Under the pieces are notes generated by a model. The model saw nothing but the letters and a program-made list of their open reading frames with translations, was not told the DNA's origin and ran no database searches. Both the position numbers and the translations under genes were made by a program. Positions 35,952 through 44,541 of a DNA stretch of 64,000 bases are shown in pieces (within the stretch, counting starts at the first letter, position 1; every line of letters starts with the position of its first letter). Source of the DNA: Leucobacter denitrificans (GTDB taxonomy: Bacteria > Actinomycetota > Actinomycetes > Actinomycetales > Microbacteriaceae). The stretch lies in the NCBI RefSeq assembly GCF_014396385.1, contig NZ_CP060716.1:1984001-2048000 (forward strand), in the 5' to 3' direction.

Positions 35952-37718
35952 GTGATCACACGGCTCAGTTCATTCTTTCTCAAGACCCTGCGCGAGGATC
36001 CCTCAGACGCAGAGGTCATCAGTCACAAGCTCCTGCTGCGCGCGGGCTATATTCGCCGCCAGGCGCCGGGCGTGTTCGCCTGGCTGCCGCTCGGGCTGCG
36101 CGTAAAGGGCAAGATCGAGCAGATTATTCGCGAAGAGATGGCGGCTGCGGGGGCACACGAGGTGCACTTCCCGACCATGCTGCCGCGCGAGCCGTACGAG
36201 GCGACCGGGCGCTGGGAAGAGTATGGCGACGCGCTATTCCGTTTGAAGGATCGGCATGGTGCCGACTACCTGCTCGCACCCACGCACGAAGAGGCTTTCA
36301 CGCTCATGGTGAAAGACATTGTGACGTCGTACAAAGATTTGCCGCTCCAGCTCTTCCAGATCCAGGACAAGTACCGCGACGAGGCTAGGCCGCGCGCGGG
36401 CCTACTGCGCGGGCGCGAGTTCACCATGAAAGATGCGTACTCGTTTGATGTCTCAGACGAGGGGCTCGACGCGAGCTACCAGTCGCAGCGCGACGCGTAC
36501 GAACGCATTTTTGCGCGTCTGGGGCTCGAGTACGTGATCGTTTCGGCCGATGCTGGCGCAATGGGTGGATCGCGATCTGAGGAGTTCTTGCTCCCCATTG
36601 AGATCGGCGAAGACACCTTTGTGCGTTCGGCCGGGGGATACGCTGCGAACGTCGAGGCATATGAATCGCCCGTGCCTGCCGAATCGCCGATCGAGGGCCA
36701 GCCCGAGGCTGTTGTGTTTGACTCGCCAGATACGCCGACCATTGAGACGCTTGTCACGCACACCAACGCCGTGCTCACTCGTGCCGACGGTCGTGAGTGG
36801 AACGCTGCTGACACGCTCAAGAATGTGGTGCTCGCGGTTACTGATCTTGAAGGTACGCGCGAACTCGTGGTTATCGGTGTTCCCGGTGATCGTGACGTCG
36901 ACATGAAGCGTGTCGAGGTTGCCTTCCCGAACGCCGAGGTTGAGCCGGCAACGCCAGAGGACTTCGCGAAGCACCCCTTGCTCGTTAAGGGGTACATCGG
37001 GCCGGGTGCTGCTGGGGCTCCCGTGCTCGGCGCCAAGAGCGCAACGGGTATTCGTTATCTCGTCGACCCGCGTGTCGTGAACGGCACCTCGTGGGTGACG
37101 GGCGCGAACGAAGACGAGAAGCACGTTGCGTACCTCGTCGCCGGTCGTGATTTCGTTGCTGACGGTGTTGTCGATGTCGCTTCAGTGCGCAATGGCGACC
37201 CTGCGCCCGATGGATCGGGCCCGATCGAGACCGCGCGCGGCATGGAGATCGGCCACGTGTTCCAGCTCGGCCGCAAGTACGCTGAGGCGCTCGGGCTTAA
37301 GGTGCTCGACGAGAACGGAAAGCTCGTCACCGTCACCATGGGGTCGTATGGCATCGGCGTGACCCGAATCATGGCGGTGCTCGCAGAGCTTAATCACGAC
37401 GAGCGTGGACTCGTGTGGCCTCGAGCGATTGCGCCGTTTGATGTGCACGTTGTCGCTACCGGCAAAGACCCCTCGATCTTCGAGACGGCTGAGTCGCTCG
37501 TTGCAACGCTCTCGGGTGCTGGTGCCGACGTGCTCTTCGATGACCGCCCGAAGGTGTCTCCAGGCGTGAAGTTTGGCGATGCCGAGCTGCTCGGTGTGCC
37601 ACGTGTCGTGGTTGTTGGCCGCGATACAGCAGAGGGCTTTGCCGAGGTGTGGGATCGCGCGGCGGGCACCAAGGAAAAGGTTGCACTGGCCGACGTGCCC
37701 GCGCTGTTCGGGGCGTAA
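35952..37718 (+). CDS. proS: Prolyl-tRNA synthetase (bacterial type, with editing domain)
   Basis: This 588-residue class II synthetase charges tRNA-Pro. It starts [36 protein letters not shown]. Motif 2 is in [26 protein letters not shown]. The INS/YbaK editing insertion lies around residues 230-385 ([25 protein letters not shown] and [31 protein letters not shown]). Motif 3 is [17 protein letters not shown], and the anticodon domain ends …[13 protein letters not shown]. The start is GTG 35952, with TACGAT 6 nt upstream; an ATG-like extension from 35886 would run into pmt and is rejected. It is followed by strong hairpins. Confidence 0.96.
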   Translation: MITRLSSFFLKTLREDPSDAEVISHKLLLRAGYIRRQAPGVFAWLPLGLRVKGKIEQIIREEMAAAGAHEVHFPTMLPREPYEATGRWEEYGDALFRLKDRHGADYLLAPTHEEAFTLMVKDIVTSYKDLPLQLFQIQDKYRDEARPRAGLLRGREFTMKDAYSFDVSDEGLDASYQSQRDAYERIFARLGLEYVIVSADAGAMGGSRSEEFLLPIEIGEDTFVRSAGGYAANVEAYESPVPAESPIEGQPEAVVFDSPDTPTIETLVTHTNAVLTRADGREWNAADTLKNVVLAVTDLEGTRELVVIGVPGDRDVDMKRVEVAFPNAEVEPATPEDFAKHPLLVKGYIGPGAAGAPVLGAKSATGIRYLVDPRVVNGTSWVTGANEDEKHVAYLVAGRDFVADGVVDVASVRNGDPAPDGSGPIETARGMEIGHVFQLGRKYAEALGLKVLDENGKLVTVTMGSYGIGVTRIMAVLAELNHDERGLVWPRAIAPFDVHVVATGKDPSIFETAESLVATLSGAGADVLFDDRPKVSPGVKFGDAELLGVPRVVVVGRDTAEGFAEVWDRAAGTKEKVALADVPALFGA

Positions 37719-37720
37719 GC

Positions 37721-37894
37721 CTGAGGTTGAAGTAGGGGTGCGTGATCCACACCGGATCACGCACCCCTCTCGCGTCTGCACCCCTGCTCGCGTCTCGGCC
37801 CCTTCTCGCCTGCCGACCTCGCTTCGGTGGTCAGTTTGGTGCCTCAAAAGTGTGGATCGCGCACCAAAGTGACCACTGAACAGCTCAACCTCAG
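37721..37894. repeat. Nested palindromic element: outer stem enclosing two long hairpins
   Basis: CTGAGGTTGA at 37721-37730 pairs with its exact complement at 37885-37894. Inside are a perfect 14-bp hairpin (37735-37748 with 37754-37767, 5-nt loop) and a 16-bp hairpin with one mismatch (37827-37842 with 37861-37876). The first hairpin begins 17 nt after the proS stop and probably terminates it. The layout of an outer stem around two hairpins is the same as at 3194-3294. The remaining bases up to the carD terminator show no gene. Confidence 0.6.
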
Positions 37895-37918
37895 CAAAGG
37901 GGGTCAGCAGATAACACG

Positions 37919-37950
37919 AAAGTGCCCGCAGAAAACTCTGCGGGCACTTT
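37919..37950 (-). terminator. Terminator of carD
   Basis: A perfect 14-bp stem, AAAGTGCCCGCAGA with its complement and a 4-nt loop, lies 24 bp past the carD stop. The A/T-rich stem ends give short T runs on both strands, so it could work in either direction. Confidence 0.85.
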
Positions 37951-37973
37951 GCGTAACTAAAAACTCAGGGAAC

Positions 37974-38459
37974 CTACGAAGCGAGAACCTCGTCGAGGAT
38001 TTCGTTAGCCTTGTCTTCGTCGGTCTTCTCGGCGAGCGCGAGCTCAGATACGAGGATCTGGCGGGCCTTTGCGAGCATGCGCTTCTCGCCAGCAGAAAGT
38101 GAACGCACTTCCTGGTCTCGGCGCCACAGGTCGCGAACAACCTCTGAAACCTTGATGACATCGCCCGAGGCGAGCTTTTCGGTGTTTGCCTTGAAACGGC
38201 GTGACCAGTTCGTTGGTTCTTCGGTGAAAGGGGTGCGCAGCACTTCGAACACCTGCTCAAGACCTTCTTGGTCAATGACGTCGCGGACACCCACGAGATC
38301 GCAGTTCTCTGCAGGAACCTCAATTGTGAGATCGCCCTGATCGACCTGAAGCTTCAGGAACAGCTTTTCTTCGCCACCGAGCTTGCGCTTCTTCACCTCG
38401 ATGATCTTGGCTGCGCCATGGTGAGGGTAGACGACGGTCTCTCCGACCTCAAATTGCAT
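37974..38459 (-). CDS. carD: CarD-family RNA polymerase-binding regulator
   Basis: This 161-residue protein stabilises the open complex of RNA polymerase at many promoters in actinobacteria. The N-terminal RNAP-interacting Tudor-like domain starts [37 protein letters not shown]. The C-terminal helical DNA-binding domain contains [33 protein letters not shown] and ends LDEVLAS. A ribosome binding site AAGGAG is 8 nt before the ATG. An IdeR-type box lies 52-70 bp upstream of the start, near the expected -35 region. Divergent from an LpqE-like lipoprotein gene, as in mycobacteria, where carD and lpqE are neighbours. Confidence 0.96.
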   Translation of the reverse strand: MQFEVGETVVYPHHGAAKIIEVKKRKLGGEEKLFLKLQVDQGDLTIEVPAENCDLVGVRDVIDQEGLEQVFEVLRTPFTEEPTNWSRRFKANTEKLASGDVIKVSEVVRDLWRRDQEVRSLSAGEKRMLAKARQILVSELALAEKTDEDKANEILDEVLAS

Positions 38460-38510
38460 CGAGTTGCTCCTTGTTGTTAACCAACCACTAGAATACCACA
38501 GCTCTTGGGC

Positions 38511-38529
38511 TAAGGTAAGGGTGACCTAA
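38511..38529. promoter_or_regulatory. Candidate IdeR/DtxR operator between carD and the LpqE-like gene
   Basis: TAAGGTAAGGGTGACCTAA agrees with the IdeR/DtxR consensus TWAGGTWAGSCTWACCTWA at 17 of 19 positions, including both AGGT and ACCT cores. On the carD side a TATTCT (minus strand, about 38492-38497) could be the -10, which puts the box over the -35 region. An IdeR-type repressor is encoded at 45751-46440. Binding is inferred. Confidence 0.65.
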
Positions 38530-38622
38530 GTCGCAAGCGGTTCGCTCATCGCGATAGTATGGGCGCAGGTCTGTGCGTTTATAGCGCGCAAAACACAGCA
38601 ACTACATGGCTCGGAGGCCCTC

Positions 38623-39216
38623 TTGAAGAATCGGATCGCCGCTTCAATCGCACTGGCAGCTGGGCTCGCGCTAGGCGCGAGCGGCTGCAGCCTCATTGCG
38701 CACAACGGCACAAACGTGCAGTACGCGCCAAGCGACGGTGTCGAGATCTCGGCCGAGGGTGTTGCGCTTCGGAACATCATTCTTGTGGCCGATCAGTCGG
38801 GCGAGAACTTCAACGTTGTGTTCACCGCGGTGAACAACACTGAAGCCCCCGCGAGCGTATCGATCACGTTCGAGACCGACAGTGAGTCGTCACTCGTTGA
38901 ATTTGTGGCACCTGTTGGCACCACTTCGTTCGGCAATCTCGAAGAGGGCCAAGAAGTGCTGGTAGCGACACTCTCGAACCTCCAGGCGGGTCAGACCGTT
39001 GAGGCGTTCTTCACCATCAACGGCGAGGGCGACCTGCACGAGTACGTGCCAGTGCTCGACGGCACGCTCGTTGAGTACCAGCAGTACGTGCTCGACCAGA
39101 GCATGTTCGAGGTTGAGGCTGTGGAAGACGTTGAGCTCGAGACCGAAGCTGATGCAGAGGCCGAGGCCGGTGCCGAGGCTGAGGCAGACGCAGAAGCGAC
39201 CACCGAGACCGAGTAA
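38623..39216 (+). CDS. LpqE-like lipoprotein with acidic C-terminal tail
   Basis: This 197-residue lipoprotein has the signal KNRIAASIALAAGLALGASGCS, with lipobox GASGC. The beta-rich domain runs through ISAEGVALRNIILVADQSGENFNVVFTAVNNTEAPASVSITFE, and the tail is made almost only of Glu, Ala, Asp and Thr (ELETEADAEAEAGAEAEADAEA…). The position next to carD matches mycobacterial LpqE, whose role is poorly known, so orthology is an inference from synteny and general shape. The start is TTG 38623 with CGGAGG 5 nt upstream. Confidence 0.75.
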   Translation: MKNRIAASIALAAGLALGASGCSLIAHNGTNVQYAPSDGVEISAEGVALRNIILVADQSGENFNVVFTAVNNTEAPASVSITFETDSESSLVEFVAPVGTTSFGNLEEGQEVLVATLSNLQAGQTVEAFFTINGEGDLHEYVPVLDGTLVEYQQYVLDQSMFEVEAVEDVELETEADAEAEAGAEAEADAEATTETE

Positions 39217-39239
39217 CACTCGATCCGCATCGAATTCCC

Positions 39240-39274
39240 GAGAAGCACTTCACCTGAACGGTGGGGTGCTTCTC
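39240..39274 (+). terminator. Terminator of the LpqE-like gene
   Basis: GAGAAGCACTTCACC pairs with GGTGGGGTGCTTCTC (15 bp, two G-T pairs, 5-nt loop), followed by AGGTTTTAA. It lies 23 nt after the stop and before the convergent regX3. Confidence 0.8.
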
Positions 39275-39315
39275 AGGTTTTAAGGCAGACGGCTCAGGGC
39301 TTACGGCTGGCGAGG

Positions 39316-40014
39316 CTACCCGAAGCGGTAGCCCACACCGCGCACGGTCGAGATGAGCTTCGGCTTTGCAGGCTCTTCTTCGATGCGTGAGCGCACTCGC
39401 TTCACGTGCACGTCGAGCGTCTTGGTGTCGCCGTAGTAGTCGCTGCCCCACACGCGGTCGATCAGCTGGCCGCGTGTGAGCACGCGGCCGCTGTGGCGCA
39501 TGAGCAGCTCAAGAAGTTCAAATTCACGCAGCGGCATCGTGATCTCGGTTCCGCGCACGGTCACTGAGTGGCGTTCGGTGTCGAGGCGGATCCCGTGCTC
39601 TTCGAGCGCCGCATCGGCCTCGTCCTCGACGCCCTCACCCTCGCCTGACGCGGCCCCACGACGGAGTGCAGCGCGCACGCGAGCGAGCAGTTCCCGTGTC
39701 GAGTAGGGCTTCGTCACGTAGTCGTCTGCGCCGAGCTCAAGCCCAACAACGATGTCGATCTCGCTATCCTTCGCCGTGAGCATGATGATCGGCACCTGCG
39801 ACTGCTGGCGAATCTCCCTGCACACCTCGGTTCCGGGAAGCCCCGGGAGCATGAGGTCGAGCAGCACGAGGTCTGCGCCTCCCGAGAAGAAGGCGCGTAC
39901 CGCTTCCGATCCATCATCGACAACGGTGACCCGGTACCCCTCGCGCTCGAGAAGGTACGCGAGTGGCTTAGAGATCGACTCTTCGTCTTCGACCAGGAGG
40001 ATGTGTGCTGCCAC
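39316..40014 (-). CDS. regX3: RegX3-type response regulator
   Basis: This 232-residue OmpR-family regulator has a receiver domain with HILLVEDEESISKPLAYLLEREGY, the phospho-aspartate in ADLVLLDLMLPGLPGTEVC, and DDYVTKPYSTRELLARV. The winged helix includes REFELLELLMRHSGRVLTRGQLIDRVWGSDYYGDTKTLDVHVKRVRSRIEEEPAKPKLISTVRGVGYRFG. A short acidic linker separates them. It shares one base with the stop of the upstream kinase gene (GTG start within TAGTGG). RegX3 controls phosphate-starvation genes in mycobacteria, which fits the divergent phoU and the pstS PHO box at 1837-1854. Confidence 0.94.
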   Translation of the reverse strand: MAAHILLVEDEESISKPLAYLLEREGYRVTVVDDGSEAVRAFFSGGADLVLLDLMLPGLPGTEVCREIRQQSQVPIIMLTAKDSEIDIVVGLELGADDYVTKPYSTRELLARVRAALRRGAASGEGEGVEDEADAALEEHGIRLDTERHSVTVRGTEITMPLREFELLELLMRHSGRVLTRGQLIDRVWGSDYYGDTKTLDVHVKRVRSRIEEEPAKPKLISTVRGVGYRFG

Positions 40015-41123
40015 TACTCGTGTCCTTTCGTTTCGGTGAGTTGCTTGAGGGCTTTGCGAGCGCGCTTGACGCTTTTCTCGCGTCGCTTTTTCGGTGCGTC
40101 TCCGAGTGGAAACGTGAGGGTGAAACGCGCACCTTTGCCGACCTCGGAACGGAGCGTGATGTCGCCCCCATGTGCGCGCAGCGAGTGGCGGGCGATGCTC
40201 AGTCCGAGGCCCGTGCCGCCGTCGGTGCGACTGCGGGCGGTGTCGACGCGGTAGAAACGCTCGAAGATGCGCTCTTGGTGCTCGGGGGCGATGCCCTCGC
40301 CGTTATCCCTGATCGAGACCGCAAAATTGCGTTTGCGATGAGACATGCGCACCTTCACGGTGCCGCCTTCGGGGGAGTGGCGGATCGCGTTGCTCAGCAC
40401 GTTCGCGAGTGCACTCGCCAGCGCACTGGCTCGCCCGTGAATTGAAGCCTTGCGCTTCGGATCAGACTCATCGATGAGCACGAGGTTTACGCCGTGCTGC
40501 GCGGCAAAGCCCTCGTGCGCCTCAACTTCTTCGCGCACGAGGGTTCGCAGCTGAACCTTCTCGAGCGACTCTGGCCGCAGCTGTGACTGAGCTTCTGAGA
40601 GTTGAATGATGTCTTGCGACAGGTTCGCGAGTCGCTTCGACTCTTTGATGAGGCTCGAAGCGAAATCGCGCACGAGTTGCGGGTTGTCGGCGGCTTCGCG
40701 AACCGCTTCCGAGAGCAGCCCGATCGCGGCGATCGGGGTTTTGAGCTCGTGCGACACATTCGCGATGAAGTCGCGGCGCATCGCATTCAGTCGCTGCTCC
40801 TCGCCAAGGTCTTGCGCGAGCAGCACGATCAGGTCTGGCTCGATGCGCATCAGGTGCGTGCGCACGGTGTCTCGCGGGTCGTCGGGGTGTGGATCACGAC
40901 TCGACGGCACCCCCGTTTCGAGCACGCGCTGCGCCCGATTCATGAACATGGGCGACTGCAGCATCGATCCACTGATTGTCTCGCTGCGCCTCGCCGCGGC
41001 GTTCGCAAAGACGGGCGTCAGCGTCGAATCGAAGATGACCGCGAAGGTGTCGATGCCTTCGAGAATCGTGGTTGCGATCTCGGGAAGGCCGTGGCGCTTC
41101 GGCAACTCAGCGAGCGGGAGCAT
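40014..41123 (-). CDS. senX3: SenX3-like histidine kinase, apparently without membrane segments
   Basis: This 369-residue kinase has a PAS-like domain (TTILEGIDTFAVIFDSTLTPVFANAAA, residues 16-45 onward). The HisKA box is MRRDFIANVSHELKTPIAAIGLLSEAV, and the HATPase has N, G1, F and G2 boxes as NVLSNAIRHSPEGG, IRDNGEGIAPEHQERIFERFYRVD and GTGLGLSIARHSLRAHGG. SenX3 normally has two N-terminal membrane helices, and none is seen here from the chosen start. The start is ATG 41123, with TACGAT 6 nt upstream (41130-41135); extending to 41159 adds only polar residues. The C-terminus is very basic. It is partner of RegX3 and divergent from phoU, the standard phosphate-sensing arrangement. Confidence 0.9.
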   Translation of the reverse strand: MLPLAELPKRHGLPEIATTILEGIDTFAVIFDSTLTPVFANAAARRSETISGSMLQSPMFMNRAQRVLETGVPSSRDPHPDDPRDTVRTHLMRIEPDLIVLLAQDLGEEQRLNAMRRDFIANVSHELKTPIAAIGLLSEAVREAADNPQLVRDFASSLIKESKRLANLSQDIIQLSEAQSQLRPESLEKVQLRTLVREEVEAHEGFAAQHGVNLVLIDESDPKRKASIHGRASALASALANVLSNAIRHSPEGGTVKVRMSHRKRNFAVSIRDNGEGIAPEHQERIFERFYRVDTARSRTDGGTGLGLSIARHSLRAHGGDITLRSEVGKGARFTLTFPLGDAPKKRREKSVKRARKALKQLTETKGHE

Positions 41124-41262
41124 GTCTTCATCGTAAACGTGAGGGGACCGTTCGCGCACCGCACGGTGAAGAGTTCAGGCATTGTTTACCTGATAGAGAC
41201 TGTGGGTTCATGAAATCGAGAGAAGGTAGATACGCACGGTTGTCGGCCAATGAAAGGACCCC

Positions 41263-41904
41263 ATGCGCCAGGTATTTCAGCAGTCGCTGAGTGAATTACA
41301 GGAGCGACTCGTTGGTATCGCCGAGCTCGTAGAGACCTCGATTACCGAAGCCACGCAGGCGTTTGCGACGTCTGACGCTGAGCTCGCAGAGAGCGTCATC
41401 GAGCGCACCGAAGAGGTCGAGGCGCTCGCGCTCGAGCTCGATGAACTCGCGATCAACATTCTGCTTCGCGAGTCGCCAGTCGCTTCCGACCTGCGGCTCG
41501 TCGTGAGCTCGCTGCGCATGAGTTCCTCGCTCGAGCGCATGGCGGATCTCGCCCAGCACATCGCACAGCTCGCCCGTTACCGGTACCCCGAGAGCGCGAT
41601 CCCGCAGGGTCTTCGTAAGATCTTCTCGAAGATGGGTGCGATCGATGTCGAGATGGCAAGTGCCGTTGTGACTCTCTTGCGCGAGCAGGAGCCCGAGACG
41701 GTCAACGTGATCCGCGACCTCGACGACGGACTCGATAAGCGCCATGCAAAGGTGTTCGAAAAGGTGCTCAGCGACAAGCTCTCGGCTAACCCGCTTGGGG
41801 TCGTCGACGCGACGCTCGCGAGCCGGTACCACGAGCGTTTTGGCGATCACGCGGTAAGTGTCGCGAAGCAGATGCAGTACTTCTTCTCGGGCGAGCTCGC
41901 CTAG
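41263..41904 (+). CDS. phoU: Phosphate signalling regulator PhoU
   Basis: This 213-residue all-helical protein has the duplicated PhoU bundle: MRQVFQQSLSELQERLVGIAELVETSITEATQAF and the metal-binding-type LRESPVASDLRLVVSSLRMSSSLERMADLAQHIAQLA (first half) with RYHERFGDHAVSVAKQMQYFFSGEL (second half). PhoU links the Pst transporter to the sensor kinase and keeps the phosphate response off when phosphate is plentiful. AAAGGA lies 4 nt before the ATG. The 139-nt gap to senX3 contains no PHO box with 11-bp spacing. Confidence 0.94.
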   Translation: MRQVFQQSLSELQERLVGIAELVETSITEATQAFATSDAELAESVIERTEEVEALALELDELAINILLRESPVASDLRLVVSSLRMSSSLERMADLAQHIAQLARYRYPESAIPQGLRKIFSKMGAIDVEMASAVVTLLREQEPETVNVIRDLDDGLDKRHAKVFEKVLSDKLSANPLGVVDATLASRYHERFGDHAVSVAKQMQYFFSGELA

Positions 41905-41963
41905 CGCGCGCCCACACGAACTTTTCGCACGAAACCGGCCTGCGCGAACGCTAGGCTTATAGC

Positions 41964-43415
41964 GTGACGCAACGCATTTACGACTCGCGCGAGCAGGCAG
42001 TTGTCGACTTCACCCCGCGGCAAGCGGGCAAGGTTGGCATGTATGTCTGTGGACCGACCGTGCAGTCGTCGCCCCACATCGGGCACCTGCGCAGCGCGCT
42101 CGTGTACGACCAGATGCGCCGCTGGCTGACAGCCACTGGGCATGACGTCACGCTGATCCGCAATGTCACTGACATCGACGACAAGATTCTCGACAATGCT
42201 CGCGCGGCCCAGCAACAGGGTGGCGCCGAAGAGTGGTGGGCGCTTGCCTACCGGGTGGAGCGCGAGTTCACGGCGGTGTATGACGCGCTCGGCATATTGG
42301 CGCCGACGTACGAGCCGCGCGCCACGGCGAACATTCGCGAGATGATCGACCTCATTGAACGACTCATTGAGCGCGGTCACGCGTACCAGGCAGACGACGG
42401 CTCGGCGAGTGTCTACTTCGACACGGCAACGTGGGCCGATTATGGCGAACTGACCCGCCAGAAGCGTGACCAGATGGAAGACGCGGCGGACTCGGAGCCG
42501 GTTGGTAAACGAGACCCGCGCGACTTTGCTCTCTGGAAGGCGTACCGCGATCACGAGCCAGCGACGGCCTCGTGGGACTCGCCGTGGGGGCGCGGTCGGC
42601 CCGGCTGGCACATTGAGTGCTCGGCAATGGCTGCCCGGTACCTCGGTGAGTCGTTCGACATTCACGGAGGCGGGCTCGACCTTCGTTTTCCGCACCACGA
42701 GAACGAGATGGCGCAGTCGAAGGCTGCGGGCCAAGAGTTTGCGAAGCACTGGATTCACAATGGCCTCGTGAACATTGGCAGTCAGAAGATGTCGAAGTCG
42801 CTCGGCAACTCTCTGTTCGCGGCTGAGCTGCTGCAGCAGACGAGGCCGATCGTGATGCGCTACTTCTTGGGATCTGCGCACTACCGGTCGGTGCTCGATT
42901 TCTCAGAGACGTCACTGGCTGAGGCCGCAGCGGCCTTTGAGCGCATTGAGGGCTTTCTTGCGCGAGCAGAGAGCAGCTTGTCGGGTGTGGATCTCGCACC
43001 GCTTAGCGGGTCAGCCACGGTCGGCGACCTTCCTGCCGAGTTCACTGCGGCGATGCTCGACGACTTCGGCATTCCACAGGCGCTCGCGGCTCTGCACGGC
43101 GCGGTGCGCGCGGGCAATACGGCGCTCGACGCCGGAGAGACTGAGGCGGCGGCACGGTGCGCGGCCGAGGTCGTTGCGATGCTCGATGTGCTCGGTCTCG
43201 ACCCTCGCGATGCAGCTTGGGCTGATCGATCCGCCACTGGCGATGCCGCGGCCACTACTGCGCTCGACGCCCTGGTGAACGCGCTCATCGAGCAGCGGGC
43301 ACAGGCTCGCGCCGACAAAGATTTCGCGACAAGCGACCAGATCCGCGACCGCCTCTCGGCCGCAGGAATCACCCTAGAAGACAGTTCAAACGGAACCCGC
43401 TGGAGCCTCACATGA
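41964..43415 (+). CDS. cysS: Cysteinyl-tRNA synthetase
   Basis: This 483-residue class I synthetase has [25 protein letters not shown] (zinc cysteine and HIGH motif), [48 protein letters not shown] (zinc ligands and cysteine pocket) and [12 protein letters not shown] (KMSKS loop). The similar mycothiol ligase MshC has a shorter C-terminus; the full C-terminal helical domain here ([30 protein letters not shown]) supports CysS. Start is GTG 41964, with TAGGCT 6 nt upstream (41952-41957). It overlaps rlmB by 4 nt, a common actinobacterial pairing. Confidence 0.96.
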   Translation: MTQRIYDSREQAVVDFTPRQAGKVGMYVCGPTVQSSPHIGHLRSALVYDQMRRWLTATGHDVTLIRNVTDIDDKILDNARAAQQQGGAEEWWALAYRVEREFTAVYDALGILAPTYEPRATANIREMIDLIERLIERGHAYQADDGSASVYFDTATWADYGELTRQKRDQMEDAADSEPVGKRDPRDFALWKAYRDHEPATASWDSPWGRGRPGWHIECSAMAARYLGESFDIHGGGLDLRFPHHENEMAQSKAAGQEFAKHWIHNGLVNIGSQKMSKSLGNSLFAAELLQQTRPIVMRYFLGSAHYRSVLDFSETSLAEAAAAFERIEGFLARAESSLSGVDLAPLSGSATVGDLPAEFTAAMLDDFGIPQALAALHGAVRAGNTALDAGETEAAARCAAEVVAMLDVLGLDPRDAAWADRSATGDAAATTALDALVNALIEQRAQARADKDFATSDQIRDRLSAAGITLEDSSNGTRWSLT

Positions 43416-44425
43416 GCAACAAGAAGGGGCGCCCAGGCGCCGTACGCAAAAAGGGACTCGGCAAGGCCGTAGGGTCTGGAGGCCAGGGAAGGCAGGCGCT
43501 CGAAGGGCGCGGCCCCACCCCGCGGGCTGAAGATCGCGATTACCACCCCGCGGCGAAGAAGAAAGCCGCGCGCGATCGCTACGAAGCAGCGAAGGCACGC
43601 CACGCCGGTGCAGGTCGCGGTGGCGCCCCGGCCGGCAATCGCAGCGGATCGGGCCGCAAGGCCGACGAATCCGAGCTCGTAACGGGCCGCAACGCAGTGC
43701 TCGAGGCGCTCCGCACCAAGATTCCCGCGACTACGCTCTATGTCGCTGCGCGCATTGAGATGGATGATCGCATGCGCGAGATTCTGCGCCTCGCGACGAA
43801 TCGCGGCGTCGCCGTGCTCGAGGTCATGCGTCAAGAACTCGATCGCATGACCGAGCGCGACACCGTGCACCAGGGGGTCGTACTCAAGGTGCCGCCGATG
43901 GAGTACTCGCACCCGATGGACGTGCTCGAAGAAGTGCTCGAACGCGGTGAGGTGCCGCTGCTCGTTGCACTCGATGGAGTGACCGACCCGCGCAACCTCG
44001 GGGCGATTATTCGCTCGGTCGCCGCCTTTGGTGGGCAGGGTGTGATTATTCCTCAGCGCCGATCCGCTGGTTTGAATTCGGCGGCGTGGAAGACGTCTGC
44101 CGGGGCTGCCGCGCGCATCCCCGTTGCGCGCGCTTCAAACCTTACTCAGACCATTAAGGAACTCAAGAAGCAGGGGCTCTTTGTCGTGGGTCTCGATGGT
44201 GAAGGAGACGTCAGCTTGCCAGGGCTCGATCTTGCAGGGCGGCCGCTCGTTGTCGTCGTTGGAAGCGAGGGCAAGGGCCTGTCGCGACTGGTGACCGAGA
44301 CCTGCGATGCGATCGTTTCGATTCCGATTTCGGCCGCGACCGAGTCGCTCAATGCCGGTATCGCCGCGAGCGTCGCCCTCTACGAGGTCTCGAAGCTGCG
44401 CGCTGAGCAGGCCGAGGCCCAGTAG
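43412..44425 (+). CDS. rlmB: 23S rRNA (guanosine-2'-O-)-methyltransferase RlmB / TrmH family
   Basis: This 337-residue SPOUT methyltransferase has a long basic N-terminal extension (residues 1-88, many Lys/Arg/Gly). The L30e-like substrate domain contains LVTGRNAVLEALRTKIPATTLYVAARIE. The knotted catalytic domain contains LDGVTDPRNLGAIIRSVAAFGGQGVIIPQRRSAG, VVVVGSEGKGLSRLV and SIPISAATESLNAGIAASVALYE, the three SpoU motifs. The start overlaps the cysS stop (ATGA). Confidence 0.93.
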   Translation: MSNKKGRPGAVRKKGLGKAVGSGGQGRQALEGRGPTPRAEDRDYHPAAKKKAARDRYEAAKARHAGAGRGGAPAGNRSGSGRKADESELVTGRNAVLEALRTKIPATTLYVAARIEMDDRMREILRLATNRGVAVLEVMRQELDRMTERDTVHQGVVLKVPPMEYSHPMDVLEEVLERGEVPLLVALDGVTDPRNLGAIIRSVAAFGGQGVIIPQRRSAGLNSAAWKTSAGAAARIPVARASNLTQTIKELKKQGLFVVGLDGEGDVSLPGLDLAGRPLVVVVGSEGKGLSRLVTETCDAIVSIPISAATESLNAGIAASVALYEVSKLRAEQAEAQ

Positions 44426-44451
44426 CCCCGGCCTCCAGTTTCGCCGCTCTC

Positions 44452-44512
44452 AAATCGGCGCAGAGAAGTCAGCCTTTTCATCGCAGAATTGCTGATTTCC
44501 CTGCGCCGATTT
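44452..44512. terminator. Bidirectional terminator between rlmB and serC
   Basis: A 22-bp inverted repeat with two imperfect positions (44452-44473 with 44491-44512, 17-nt loop) has AAATCGGCGCAG as the outer part. Its ends give a T run on each strand. It separates the convergent genes. Confidence 0.8.
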
Positions 44513-44541
44513 TGCTAGGCGTGGCAGGGAGGAGGCGTCGC

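Noticed and set aside
41165..41212. Possible PHO box between senX3 and phoU
   Set aside because: GTTTACC and GTTCATG are 22 bp apart and the intermediate repeat is missing; too weak next to the clear box at 1837-1854.
41964..43415. MshC (mycothiol ligase) instead of CysS
   Set aside because: The protein keeps the full-length C-terminal anticodon-binding region and is paired with rlmB, as cysS normally is.
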